The notes under the pieces were generated by a model. It did not search any database, was not told the origin of the DNA, and worked only from the letters and a program-made list of their open reading frames with translations. A stretch of 10,305 nucleotides of DNA from Bacteroidales bacterium. Lineage in GTDB: Bacteria; Bacteroidota; Bacteroidia; Bacteroidales; UBA932. The stretch spans positions 1-10,305 of the forward strand of contig JABUTQ010000246.1 in the NCBI GenBank assembly GCA_021443605.1, in the 5' to 3' direction. Both the position numbers and the translations under genes were made by a program. Below are positions 1 through 5,906 of this stretch, one piece after another. Every line of letters begins with the position of its first letter. The stretch's first letter is position 1.

Positions 1-99
1 AGATCATTATTCGTGAAAGACGGCAAGATGCACATTACTGCCATAGATGAAGACGGGGGATTCTCGCTTTATTCTGCGGTATTGCCTGAGGTAAAATAG
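1..99 (+). CDS. C-terminal end of an exported protein, possibly a 6-bladed beta-propeller protein (partial)
   Basis: An open frame enters from the left edge and ends at a TAG (97-99), giving 32 residues that finish in SAVLPEVK. The stretch is soluble-looking, with alternating short beta-strand patterns and a turn (IDEDGG). It resembles the last blade of the 6-bladed beta-propeller proteins common in Bacteroidales, but it is too short to assign firmly. It lies 12 nt upstream of the O-antigen-ligase-like gene, so it probably belongs to the same operon. It is in the same frame as the next gene, but TAG (97-99) and TAA (109-111) separate them, so the two are distinct proteins and not one broken gene. 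Confidence 0.6.
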   Translation, partial: RSLFVKDGKMHITAIDEDGGFSLYSAVLPEVK

Positions 100-111
100 A
101 ATCTTCTTTAA

Positions 112-1404
112 ATGAACTACATACGTTTCATATTAATACTTTGCGCAAATGGTGTGGCATTGTATGAAGCAATTCTTGGCCTTTTGCAAGTGTTTGGTCT
201 GGAGGTGTCTCGCCATACGCGGTTTGTGATAACCGGCTCTTTTTACAATCCGGGCATTTACGGTGGTTGTATTGCTATGCTTCTTGCGGTGCTGGCTTCG
301 TATGTTGTTCAAAACAGGACTGTTGTACTTTGGCAAGAGAAGGCTCTATGGTGGCTCTCTTGTGCATCTTGTGCACTTTGCTTTATCGTTCTCCCAGCCT
401 CATTGAGCCGTGCTGCATGGTTGGGATATGGTGTTGCCGTGCTGATTTTTGGTTTTCTGGAGTGTGGCCTCAGGCAGAGGATCCGGACACATCGTACAAT
501 TTCTACTATTCTTTCTACAATAGCAGTGCTGTTGCTTATCGGGATGTTCTTTCTAAAAAAAGATTCTGCCATCGGACGCCTGCATATATGGCATATGGAG
601 ATTATTTCCATCGCTGCAAAACCATGGAAGGGGTATGGTAAGGGGCGCGTGTTGGGCGTTTATGGGGATACTCAAGCGGCATATTTTGCTGCAGAGGAGC
701 GTTCGGAAAATATTGTACGGGTCGCTGGTAGTCCTGAATTTGCATTTAATGAATACCTTAAGGTAGGGGTGGAATATGGGGTGCCTGCTATGGTAGCGAT
801 GATGGTGTTGGTTATTTGCCTTATTGCCCTGCTGCTTAGGCAAAGGTCTCCATTTGGATATGGAGCCGTGGTGCTGGCTGTATTTGCCTTTTTTTCTTAC
901 CCATTCAGTTCTATAAAGTTTTCGAGCGAGGCTGATAGGGTGTGGGAAGCTGCGAATGTATATGATTCAATGGATATGCACGAAGAAGCCATTGAATCGT
1001 ATGTCCTCGTATATGAGGAACTTAAGGGAAATTATCGTTTTCTTTATGATTACGGATATGCCTTGCATAAGATAGGAAGACACGAGGCAAGCAATGCAAT
1101 TCTGGCAGAAGGGAGCCGTATTTCATCAGACCCTATGTTTTACAATATAATGGGGAAGAATTTCGAGGCGATGGGACTCCCTTGCAAAGCGGAGGAATGC
1201 TATAGGCACGCGCACTTTATGGTTCCCGGACGAATCTATCCGCTTGTTCTGTTGGAAGAAATGTATATTGGTTTGGGGATGTTGGACAAAGCAGAGGAGA
1301 CTATGACGGAGATAAACAAAATTCACATAAACGAAAGAAACCGCAATATGCAGGACCTCAAGAGGAGGGCTGAGCGGAATCTTGAAAAAGTTATTATACA
1401 ATGA
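112..1404 (+). CDS. O-antigen-ligase-like (Wzy_C/WaaL fold) membrane protein with C-terminal TPR region
   Basis: This is a 430-residue polytopic membrane protein. Hydrophobic segments fall near residues 3-28, 50-67, 79-98, 102-117, 130-148, 223-245 and 249-268. Signatures of the O-antigen ligase/polymerase superfamily are GSFYNPGIYGG (42-52), SRAAWLG (99-105), GRLHIWHMEII (155-165), the glycine motif GYGKG (174-178) and a periplasmic loop ending in FNEYL (212-216). Residues about 274-430 form a soluble tail with helix pairs typical of tetratricopeptide repeats, for example around DMHEEAIESY and GMLDKAEETM. Family members move undecaprenyl-linked glycans onto lipid A-core or onto proteins at the periplasmic face; the acceptor here is unknown. 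Two oddities: the N terminus starts just before the NPG motif, so it appears to lack several membrane helices found in longer relatives, and Phe sits where ligases usually have a conserved His (HNxxL). It overlaps the signal peptidase gene by 4 nt. Confidence 0.85.
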   Translation: MNYIRFILILCANGVALYEAILGLLQVFGLEVSRHTRFVITGSFYNPGIYGGCIAMLLAVLASYVVQNRTVVLWQEKALWWLSCASCALCFIVLPASLSRAAWLGYGVAVLIFGFLECGLRQRIRTHRTISTILSTIAVLLLIGMFFLKKDSAIGRLHIWHMEIISIAAKPWKGYGKGRVLGVYGDTQAAYFAAEERSENIVRVAGSPEFAFNEYLKVGVEYGVPAMVAMMVLVICLIALLLRQRSPFGYGAVVLAVFAFFSYPFSSIKFSSEADRVWEAANVYDSMDMHEEAIESYVLVYEELKGNYRFLYDYGYALHKIGRHEASNAILAEGSRISSDPMFYNIMGKNFEAMGLPCKAEECYRHAHFMVPGRIYPLVLLEEMYIGLGMLDKAEETMTEINKIHINERNRNMQDLKRRAERNLEKVIIQ

Positions 1405-2228
1405 AATACCATCTATTTAAGAAAATTGCGAACAAAGCGATATTTGTTGCTGTATGTGCAGTTGCCGCATATTTCCTATTGAGAATATTTGTGGTGGATT
1501 CCTTTATCGTCAAGGGAAATTCAATGGAGCCGTCGTTTCACGAGGGGCGTAGAGTCTATGTAAACAAGTTGCTGATGGGGGCGAGGATTTACACCGATTT
1601 CGATTTCACCAAATCGGAATTGCATTCGTTCCGTATGCCGGGAATGCGGCGTGTGGAGGTTGGTGATGCCGTGATAATAAATTACCCCTTTGCAAGGTGC
1701 GAAGATACTATCAACTTCAAGATAAATTATGTGTATCTCAAGCGGTGTTACGGTCGTCCGGGAGACAGTGTGTCAATCGTCAAAGGTCATTATTGCAACT
1801 CAAGGGTTGCCGGGGCAATTGGTCCGCAGTATTATCAGGACTTGCTTGGGCAAGAATCCGATTCTTCCCTTGTGGAATGCGGAGTTGCTCTCAAAGCATA
1901 TCATCTTAACAATAATCTTTGCTGGACGATTTTGAACTTTGGGCCACTATATGTGCCCAAGAAAGGAGACAAGATAGTTCTTAATAAGAATAATGCACTG
2001 TCGTATAGGAAGTTGATACAGTATGAAACGGGATATATGCCCGATATCGTAGGTGAAAAAGCATATATCGAAGGAATAGAGATTACACATTATACTTTTG
2101 CCGGGAACTGGTATTTCCTTGGAGGTGACAATGTTTTAAATTCACAAGACAGCAGGTATATTGGCCTTATGCCTGAGGAGTATATAATAGGGATTGTGAA
2201 TGAACGCAAGAATTTTAAGACGAAATAG
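1401..2228 (+). CDS. Type I signal peptidase, S26 family (small accessory type)
   Basis: A 275-residue inner-membrane serine protease with a Ser/Lys catalytic dyad that cleaves signal peptides from exported proteins. One membrane anchor spans about residues 12-32. Box B is GNSMEPS with nucleophile Ser41. Box D is YLKRCYGRPGD with the general base Lys114. Box E is at 242-258 (GDNVLNSQDSR, then GLMP). The middle part contains NFGPLYVPKKGD, a pattern found in Bacteroidetes signal peptidases. It seems short compared with the main LepB of Bacteroides, so it is probably an additional, specialised enzyme. Its ATG overlaps the TGA of the O-antigen-ligase-like gene as ATGA, which suggests translational coupling. 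Its likely substrates are products of this locus or of genes just outside it (inference). All catalytic residues are present, so it should be active. Confidence 0.93.
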   Translation: MKYHLFKKIANKAIFVAVCAVAAYFLLRIFVVDSFIVKGNSMEPSFHEGRRVYVNKLLMGARIYTDFDFTKSELHSFRMPGMRRVEVGDAVIINYPFARCEDTINFKINYVYLKRCYGRPGDSVSIVKGHYCNSRVAGAIGPQYYQDLLGQESDSSLVECGVALKAYHLNNNLCWTILNFGPLYVPKKGDKIVLNKNNALSYRKLIQYETGYMPDIVGEKAYIEGIEITHYTFAGNWYFLGGDNVLNSQDSRYIGLMPEEYIIGIVNERKNFKTK

Positions 2229-2237
2229 AATATTTTC

Positions 2238-2264
2238 ACTAAATTCGCAAGTCAATTGGCTTAA
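2238..2264 (+). repeat. 27-nt element, copy 1 (upstream of beta-propeller lipoprotein gene)
   Basis: This stretch matches 4387-4413 at 23 of 27 positions with no gaps. Shared blocks are ACTAAATT, CAAGT and TTGGCTTAA. The similarity extends weakly 9 nt further left (29/36 in total) and stops sharply at the right edge. It starts 10 nt after the signal peptidase stop and ends 25 nt before the chosen lipoprotein start. It contains TAAATTCG, a weak relative of the Bacteroides -7 box, and an imperfect dyad centred on CAATTG. It could be a shared promoter or operator, or the remnant of a small mobile repeat. Confidence 0.55.
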
Positions 2265-2281
2265 GAAGCTGTTTAAATTTG
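2256..2281 (+). promoter_or_regulatory. Possible internal promoter for the beta-propeller lipoprotein gene
   Basis: TAAATTTG at 2274-2281 matches the Bacteroides -7 consensus TAnnTTTG exactly. A TTG at 2256-2258 is the nearest -33-like sequence, but the 15-nt gap is shorter than usual. Transcription would begin at about 2288-2292, which would fit translation from the second in-frame ATG (2311) better than from 2290. The consensus is short and AT-rich, so a chance match is possible. Confidence 0.25.
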
Positions 2282-2289
2282 CATTTGTT

Positions 2290-3396
2290 ATGAAATTATC
2301 TTTGAATGCGATGACTAAACCAATATCATTTATCTTGTGCGCAGTGCTGTTTCTCTGTGCATGCTCAGAAACCGAGCCGTCTGTAGAAACTATTTATCCT
2401 TTACAAGAGACGACAGAGTGCGGCTCTCTTGACAATGTATTCAAAAAGGTTGAAGTCTATGCTATGTCCAATGACGTCCTTGTTTCCAATGTAGCCAAGG
2501 CTGTTTTGGTAGGAGAAGACAAGCTTGTAATGCACGATATGGCCAGACAGCTTATCCTTGCAGATTTGAAGACGGGTACATTGACACACGCAGCCCGTAA
2601 AGGCAGAGCCACAAACGAGTACACATCAATAAACGATATTGCCTTTGATGGCAAAAATATCCTGGTTTTGGAGGATTCATACATAATGAGTCTCAACTTG
2701 AGTGATAAAACGGCAACGAAGCACCAAATTCCAATTCAGTTGCCATTTGATGCAATGGCACCGGTTGACGGAGGCGCATGGTTATTTACAGCATTCCCCT
2801 TAGAATCAAATGATTATGATAAGAAAAAGGGCACACTCCTATATAAAGTGAATTATGGCTCGACAGAAAGCGAATCATTTATCGAAAGAGAAGATTGTAC
2901 TTTCTCCCTGTTTAACATTTCTCAAAGCAGTGGCAACAAATACTATTTGCGTCCGCAAGACAGCAATCATATATTCTACAGGCTCGATGAGGATATTCCC
3001 GTTCCGGAAATAAGGGTTGATTTCGGAGACAAAAACATCCCCGCAAGATACTATTTCAATAATGCAGATGAGGATATCGCAAAATATATGCGCGCCGAAT
3101 ACTACAAGTTGCCAATGCACTTTATGAAGACAGATGATGCCATGTATTTTCGCGCGGGAGGCCCCGGAGCAGATGAGTATGACTTCTTATACACAAAGCC
3201 CCACAAGGGAGTACGCTGGGAAAACAAGTATATGGATTCATCCGCAAGAATCGTAGCAGCGAGCGCAGATTGCTATTATGCCGTTTTCAGCAAATGTGCT
3301 GTAGAAGATGCGGAACATGGAGCATTATACAATCTTTTAGATGCCTCTGTTGGAGAAAAACAGTCTGATTTCTATATAGTTAAGCTATATATATGA
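2290..3396 (+). CDS. 6-bladed beta-propeller lipoprotein (BF3164/DUF5128-like)
   Basis: A 368-residue predicted lipoprotein. The signal peptide ends in a lipobox LCAC with Cys25 as the lipidated residue, so it should be anchored in the inner or outer membrane and face outward from the cytoplasm. The mature part shows the repeated beta-strand pattern of Bacteroidales 6-bladed beta-propellers. The KGRATNEY motif (104-111) followed by INDIAFDGKNILVLED corresponds to the family's G-x-G-x-x-EY plus next-strand signature, and IFYRLDED followed by VDFGDKNIPARYY matches the family's later blades. The biochemical role of this family is not established; they are thought to be binding or scaffold proteins. 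The start at 2290 puts the Cys at a normal distance. ATG 2311 (Cys at residue 18) is also possible, whereas ATG 2200 would place 54 residues before the Cys and is unlikely. The SUMF1-like gene follows after 12 nt. Confidence 0.85.
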   Translation: MKLSLNAMTKPISFILCAVLFLCACSETEPSVETIYPLQETTECGSLDNVFKKVEVYAMSNDVLVSNVAKAVLVGEDKLVMHDMARQLILADLKTGTLTHAARKGRATNEYTSINDIAFDGKNILVLEDSYIMSLNLSDKTATKHQIPIQLPFDAMAPVDGGAWLFTAFPLESNDYDKKKGTLLYKVNYGSTESESFIEREDCTFSLFNISQSSGNKYYLRPQDSNHIFYRLDEDIPVPEIRVDFGDKNIPARYYFNNADEDIAKYMRAEYYKLPMHFMKTDDAMYFRAGGPGADEYDFLYTKPHKGVRWENKYMDSSARIVAASADCYYAVFSKCAVEDAEHGALYNLLDASVGEKQSDFYIVKLYI

Positions 3397-3408
3397 TAAT
3401 TCTACGCA

Positions 3409-4269
3409 ATGAAGGCAAAGCGCATTATAATCATTGTGTCAGCTGTAATTGTCGCATCAGTCGCTGTGTCGCTTTTAACAGGCATCATCAACCTGCGGGA
3501 ACAAAAGGTTGATGATGCTTCATCTGTTAAAATATATACCGAAAATGTATTGGGGCTTGACATGGATATGGTATGGGTTGAAGGTGGAGAGTATATGATG
3601 GGGGCAACACCGGAACAAGAAGCCCAGGCTGATAAGGATGAAAAGCCTGTGCATCAGGTATATGTGGAATCTTTTTATCTCGGCAAGCATGAAGTTACAC
3701 AAAGACAGTGGGAGACTGTGATGGGCACCACAATAAAAGATCAATGGATTCTGTCTCGATGCGACGTTGGAATTTATGGCGGAGAGGGGCCGAATAATCC
3801 GATATTTTACGTCTCTTGGAACGAAGCAACTGATTTTTGCAAGAAACTGAGCGACTTAACCGGGAAGAAATATGTTCTGCCGTCCGAAGAACAATGGGAA
3901 TATGCTGCAAGGGGAGGTAATCGGGCGACAGGTACAAAATATAGTGGAAGCAACAAACTATCTGAAGTTGGCTGGAGTAAGGGGATGAATAGAGGCACCC
4001 GTCCTGTTGGAACAACCAAACGTCCCAACTCTCTGGGCATATACGATATGAGTGGCAATGTGGTTGAATGGTGCAGTAATGAATATACAGTCGATTATGT
4101 TTCAGGACCATCAACCGATCCCGAAATAACTAAATACGGTACGTTCCGCGTTGCCCGCGGTGGCGGGTGGGATTTGGATGATTTCTATTGCAGGGTATCT
4201 GCAAGAATCGGCTATGTAGAGGGAAACCGTACTTTTTGTCTCGGATTTCGTGTCGCCTGCTTAGAGTAA
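3409..4269 (+). CDS. Membrane-anchored formylglycine-generating-enzyme-like protein (SUMF1/FGE-sulfatase domain)
   Basis: A 286-residue protein with an N-terminal hydrophobic anchor (about residues 5-27) lacking a lipobox Cys, followed by a complete SUMF1 domain from about residue 52. Domain landmarks are MVWVEGGEYMMG (54-65), KPVHQV (79-84), KHEVTQRQW (93-101), LPSEEQWEYAARGG (157-170), DMSGNVVEWC (213-222), RGGGW (250-254) and the C-terminal LGFRVA. In true formylglycine-generating enzymes two cysteines bind copper and do the catalysis (Cys336 and Cys341 in human FGE). Here the second is kept (Cys261) but the first aligns with Leu256. Sulfatase activation is therefore doubtful, and a binding or structural role, as in many Bacteroidetes SUMF1-like envelope proteins, seems more likely. 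No sulfatase gene is in view. Codons 22-42 contain a long inverted repeat, listed separately. It is probably the last gene of the cassette, as a 152-nt gap follows. Confidence 0.88.
   Translation: MKAKRIIIIVSAVIVASVAVSLLTGIINLREQKVDDASSVKIYTENVLGLDMDMVWVEGGEYMMGATPEQEAQADKDEKPVHQVYVESFYLGKHEVTQRQWETVMGTTIKDQWILSRCDVGIYGGEGPNNPIFYVSWNEATDFCKKLSDLTGKKYVLPSEEQWEYAARGGNRATGTKYSGSNKLSEVGWSKGMNRGTRPVGTTKRPNSLGIYDMSGNVVEWCSNEYTVDYVSGPSTDPEITKYGTFRVARGGGWDLDDFYCRVSARIGYVEGNRTFCLGFRVACLE
3473..3532 (+). repeat. 22-bp bulged inverted repeat (hairpin) inside the SUMF1-like gene
   Basis: Arm 3482-3494 (GCATCATCAACCT) pairs perfectly with 3506-3518 across an 11-nt loop (3495-3505). After a one-sided 5-nt bulge (3519-3523), TTTTAACAG at 3473-3481 pairs perfectly with CTGTTAAAA at 3524-3532. 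This gives 22 Watson-Crick pairs and no mismatches. It lies between the membrane anchor and the SUMF1 domain (residues 22-42). No T-run follows on either strand, so it is not a typical terminator. A long near-perfect palindrome in coding DNA suggests either an mRNA structure that affects expression or the footprint of a template-switch mutation. Confidence 0.85.
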
Positions 4270-4271
4270 CA

Positions 4272-4303
4272 GGGTAGTTATCTACCTCAAAGTTACGAAA
4301 CTT
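4272..4303 (+). terminator. Two small tandem hairpins just after the SUMF1-like gene (weak terminator candidate)
   Basis: GGTAG (4273-4277) pairs with CTACC (4282-4286) across a TTAT loop, with a possible outer G-T pair. AAGTT (4290-4294) pairs with AACTT (4299-4303) across an ACGA loop. They begin 3 nt after the stop codon. Stems are only 5-6 bp and the nearest T-run (4354-4360) is about 50 nt away, so this is not a convincing intrinsic terminator. It may act as an mRNA 3' end structure. Confidence 0.25.
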
Positions 4304-4362
4304 CAAGGTCTTCTGCAAATATAATTATATGATAATCAATAAATTAAACGATATTTTTTTAA

Positions 4363-4402
4363 AACTTGTCATATACTAAGATTCTTACTAAATTTACAAG
4401 TT
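4363..4402 (+). promoter_or_regulatory. Candidate promoter with flanking inverted half-sites for the efflux operon
   Basis: AACTTGT (4363-4369) and ACAAGTT (4396-4402) are perfect 7-nt inverted copies separated by 26 nt. Between and overlapping them lie a TTG (4366-4368) and, 20 nt later, TAAATTTA (4389-4396), which differs from the Bacteroides -7 consensus TAnnTTTG only in the last base. TACTAA also occurs twice, 12 nt apart (4374 and 4386). Transcription would begin at about 4402-4406, leaving a short leader before ATG 4422. The half-sites sit where a repressor dimer could block the polymerase, but no regulator gene is in the window. An AT-rich stretch (4318-4364) lies upstream. Confidence 0.35.
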
Positions 4403-4413
4403 ATTTGGCTTAA
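4387..4413 (+). repeat. 27-nt element, copy 2 (upstream of efflux tolC-like gene)
   Basis: Ungapped partner of the stretch at 2238-2264, with mismatches at only four positions. It ends 8 nt before the chosen TolC-family start and overlaps the candidate -7 box and the right half-site of the inverted repeat. Its position directly upstream of a gene for an exported protein, as in copy 1, points to a shared control element; descent from a mobile repeat is the alternative. Confidence 0.55.
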
Positions 4414-4421
4414 ATGTGTAT

Positions 4422-5900
4422 ATGCGAAAAAGAATCATAATACTGACCCTTTTGTTTTGCTTTGTGTGGGGCGGCGGAGTCTGTGCACAGGAGATGGGAC
4501 TGCAGGAGGCGATAGAGACGGCACGAAGCCAATCTGTACAGGCGAAACAGGCAAGGCATACGTTCATCTCTGCATATTGGGCATACCGTTCGTATAAGGC
4601 AAGCCTTCTGCCTTCACTCTCCGTTTATGGAAACCTGATGAATTTCAACCGCTCCAAAACGTTGCTGCAGAGTTATGAGGATGGTTCTTTGCATTATGTT
4701 GGGACAAACAATCTGCAAAACAGTCTCGGCATACAGTTGAGCCAGAACATCACCCTCACGGGCGGCCGCATTTCGCTTTACTCCGACCTGGCGAGAGTTG
4801 ACCAGTTCGGGGCAAACAAGAATCTTACCTGGTATTCCCAGCCTATCACCATATCGTATTCGCAGCCGATTTTCAGTTATAACTCATTCAAGTGGAGCAA
4901 GCAGATAGAGCCGAAGAGTTATGAGGCGAGCAAACGAAAATATCTTGAATCGATGGAGAATGTTACCGTCTCCGCTGTCTCCGCTTACTATGCATTTCTG
5001 CATACACGTCTCAATTATGACATTTCTAAAGAGAACTATGCAAATACGCGACAGATGCTTGCAGTGGCCAGGGAAAGGATGGCTCTCGGAAGCGTGTCCC
5101 GTGAAGAATGTCTTCATCTTGAGTTGCGGATGCTCAACGACAGCATATCGGTGAATGAAAACCTCGTGCGACTGCGAGAGAGCCAGATGGTGCTCAATTC
5201 CCTCCTTGGGCTTGACGAGACCACGGAGATTATTCCTGTTTTGGAGGATAACCTCCCTTCAATCATATTGGATTACGATTTTGTGATGGACAAGGTTATG
5301 GCAAATGCGTCTTTCAATCTTGAAAATGAGATAAGTGAACTCAATGCCCAATCAGAAGTAGATCAGGCGAAAGCCAATCGCGGCATCACTATGAGCCTCA
5401 ATGCTCGGTTCGGCTTGTCCCAGACAGGAAAGAAATTCGGTGAAGCATATACTAATCCGCTTGACCAGGAGGTGGTCGGCATTACGTTCAGCATCCCTGT
5501 ATTTGATTGGGGAATGGGAAAGGGGAAGGTTCAGAAGGCCAAAGCCGCCGAAGAGGTCGTCAAGGCACAGGTGAGACAAAAAGAGATAGACCACCGCAGC
5601 ACTATCTTTACCGCTGTGGGCGAGTTCAACAACCAGCGACAGCAGTGCTCCGTGTCAAAAAGGGCGATGGAGATTGCCCAAGAGCGATATTCAATAGTAA
5701 TGGAGAAATTCCGCAACGGCACGGCCACCGTCACAGAGCTCAACACTGCAAGACAAGAAAACGACAGTTCCCGTCAACAATTCATTACAGATATCAGGAA
5801 CTTCTGGACATCTTATTATACTTTGAGAAAATATACTTTGTATGATTTCATAAAGGATGAGAATTTAGAGGTTGACGAAAAGGAAATGATTGAAAATTAA
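4422..5900 (+). CDS. TolC-family outer-membrane efflux protein
   Basis: A 492-residue outer-membrane channel subunit of a tripartite pump. The signal peptide covers about residues 1-23, ending in GVCAQ. The mature protein has the two-fold repeat of the outer-membrane efflux protein family. In the first half, a long helix begins at MGLQEAIETA and beta-strand segments surround NITLTGGRISLYSDL and ITISYSQPIFSY. In the second half, EVVGITFSIPVFDWGMGKGKV precedes another helical stretch. The C-terminal run GTATVTELNTARQE followed by YYTLRKYTLYDF is typical of Bacteroidetes members. I chose ATG 4422 because it gives a standard signal peptide (MRKRIIIL). A GTG at 4416 in the same frame would add only two residues, and the ATG at 4414 is in another frame and closes quickly. 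The membrane-fusion gene follows after 6 nt. Confidence 0.92.
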   Translation: MRKRIIILTLLFCFVWGGGVCAQEMGLQEAIETARSQSVQAKQARHTFISAYWAYRSYKASLLPSLSVYGNLMNFNRSKTLLQSYEDGSLHYVGTNNLQNSLGIQLSQNITLTGGRISLYSDLARVDQFGANKNLTWYSQPITISYSQPIFSYNSFKWSKQIEPKSYEASKRKYLESMENVTVSAVSAYYAFLHTRLNYDISKENYANTRQMLAVARERMALGSVSREECLHLELRMLNDSISVNENLVRLRESQMVLNSLLGLDETTEIIPVLEDNLPSIILDYDFVMDKVMANASFNLENEISELNAQSEVDQAKANRGITMSLNARFGLSQTGKKFGEAYTNPLDQEVVGITFSIPVFDWGMGKGKVQKAKAAEEVVKAQVRQKEIDHRSTIFTAVGEFNNQRQQCSVSKRAMEIAQERYSIVMEKFRNGTATVTELNTARQENDSSRQQFITDIRNFWTSYYTLRKYTLYDFIKDENLEVDEKEMIEN

Positions 5901-5906
5901 TATAAT

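Noticed and set aside
267..641. Cys-rich 124-codon frame overlapping the ligase-like gene on the same strand
   Set aside because: Its composition follows from reading hydrophobic codons out of frame; the ligase-like frame carries family motifs throughout this interval.
1..1404. A single ligase gene broken by a stop at 97-99
   Set aside because: The upstream fragment is in the same frame but is soluble and beta-rich, not membrane-like, and two separate stops intervene. It fits better as the end of a different protein.
2200..2289. Upstream extension of the beta-propeller gene to ATG 2200
   Set aside because: It would place 54 residues before the lipobox Cys and overlap the signal peptidase gene by 29 nt; a normal lipoprotein signal starts at 2290 or 2311.
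3695..4114. Reverse-strand open frame of 139 codons in the SUMF1-like gene
   Set aside because: It is antisense to conserved domain motifs and its protein is low-quality, with no signal peptide or recognisable motif.
4270..4421. A small peptide gene (for example an NVEALA-type exported peptide) in the 152-nt gap
   Set aside because: No start codon followed by a signal peptide was found; the short frame from ATG 4414 ends after eight codons.
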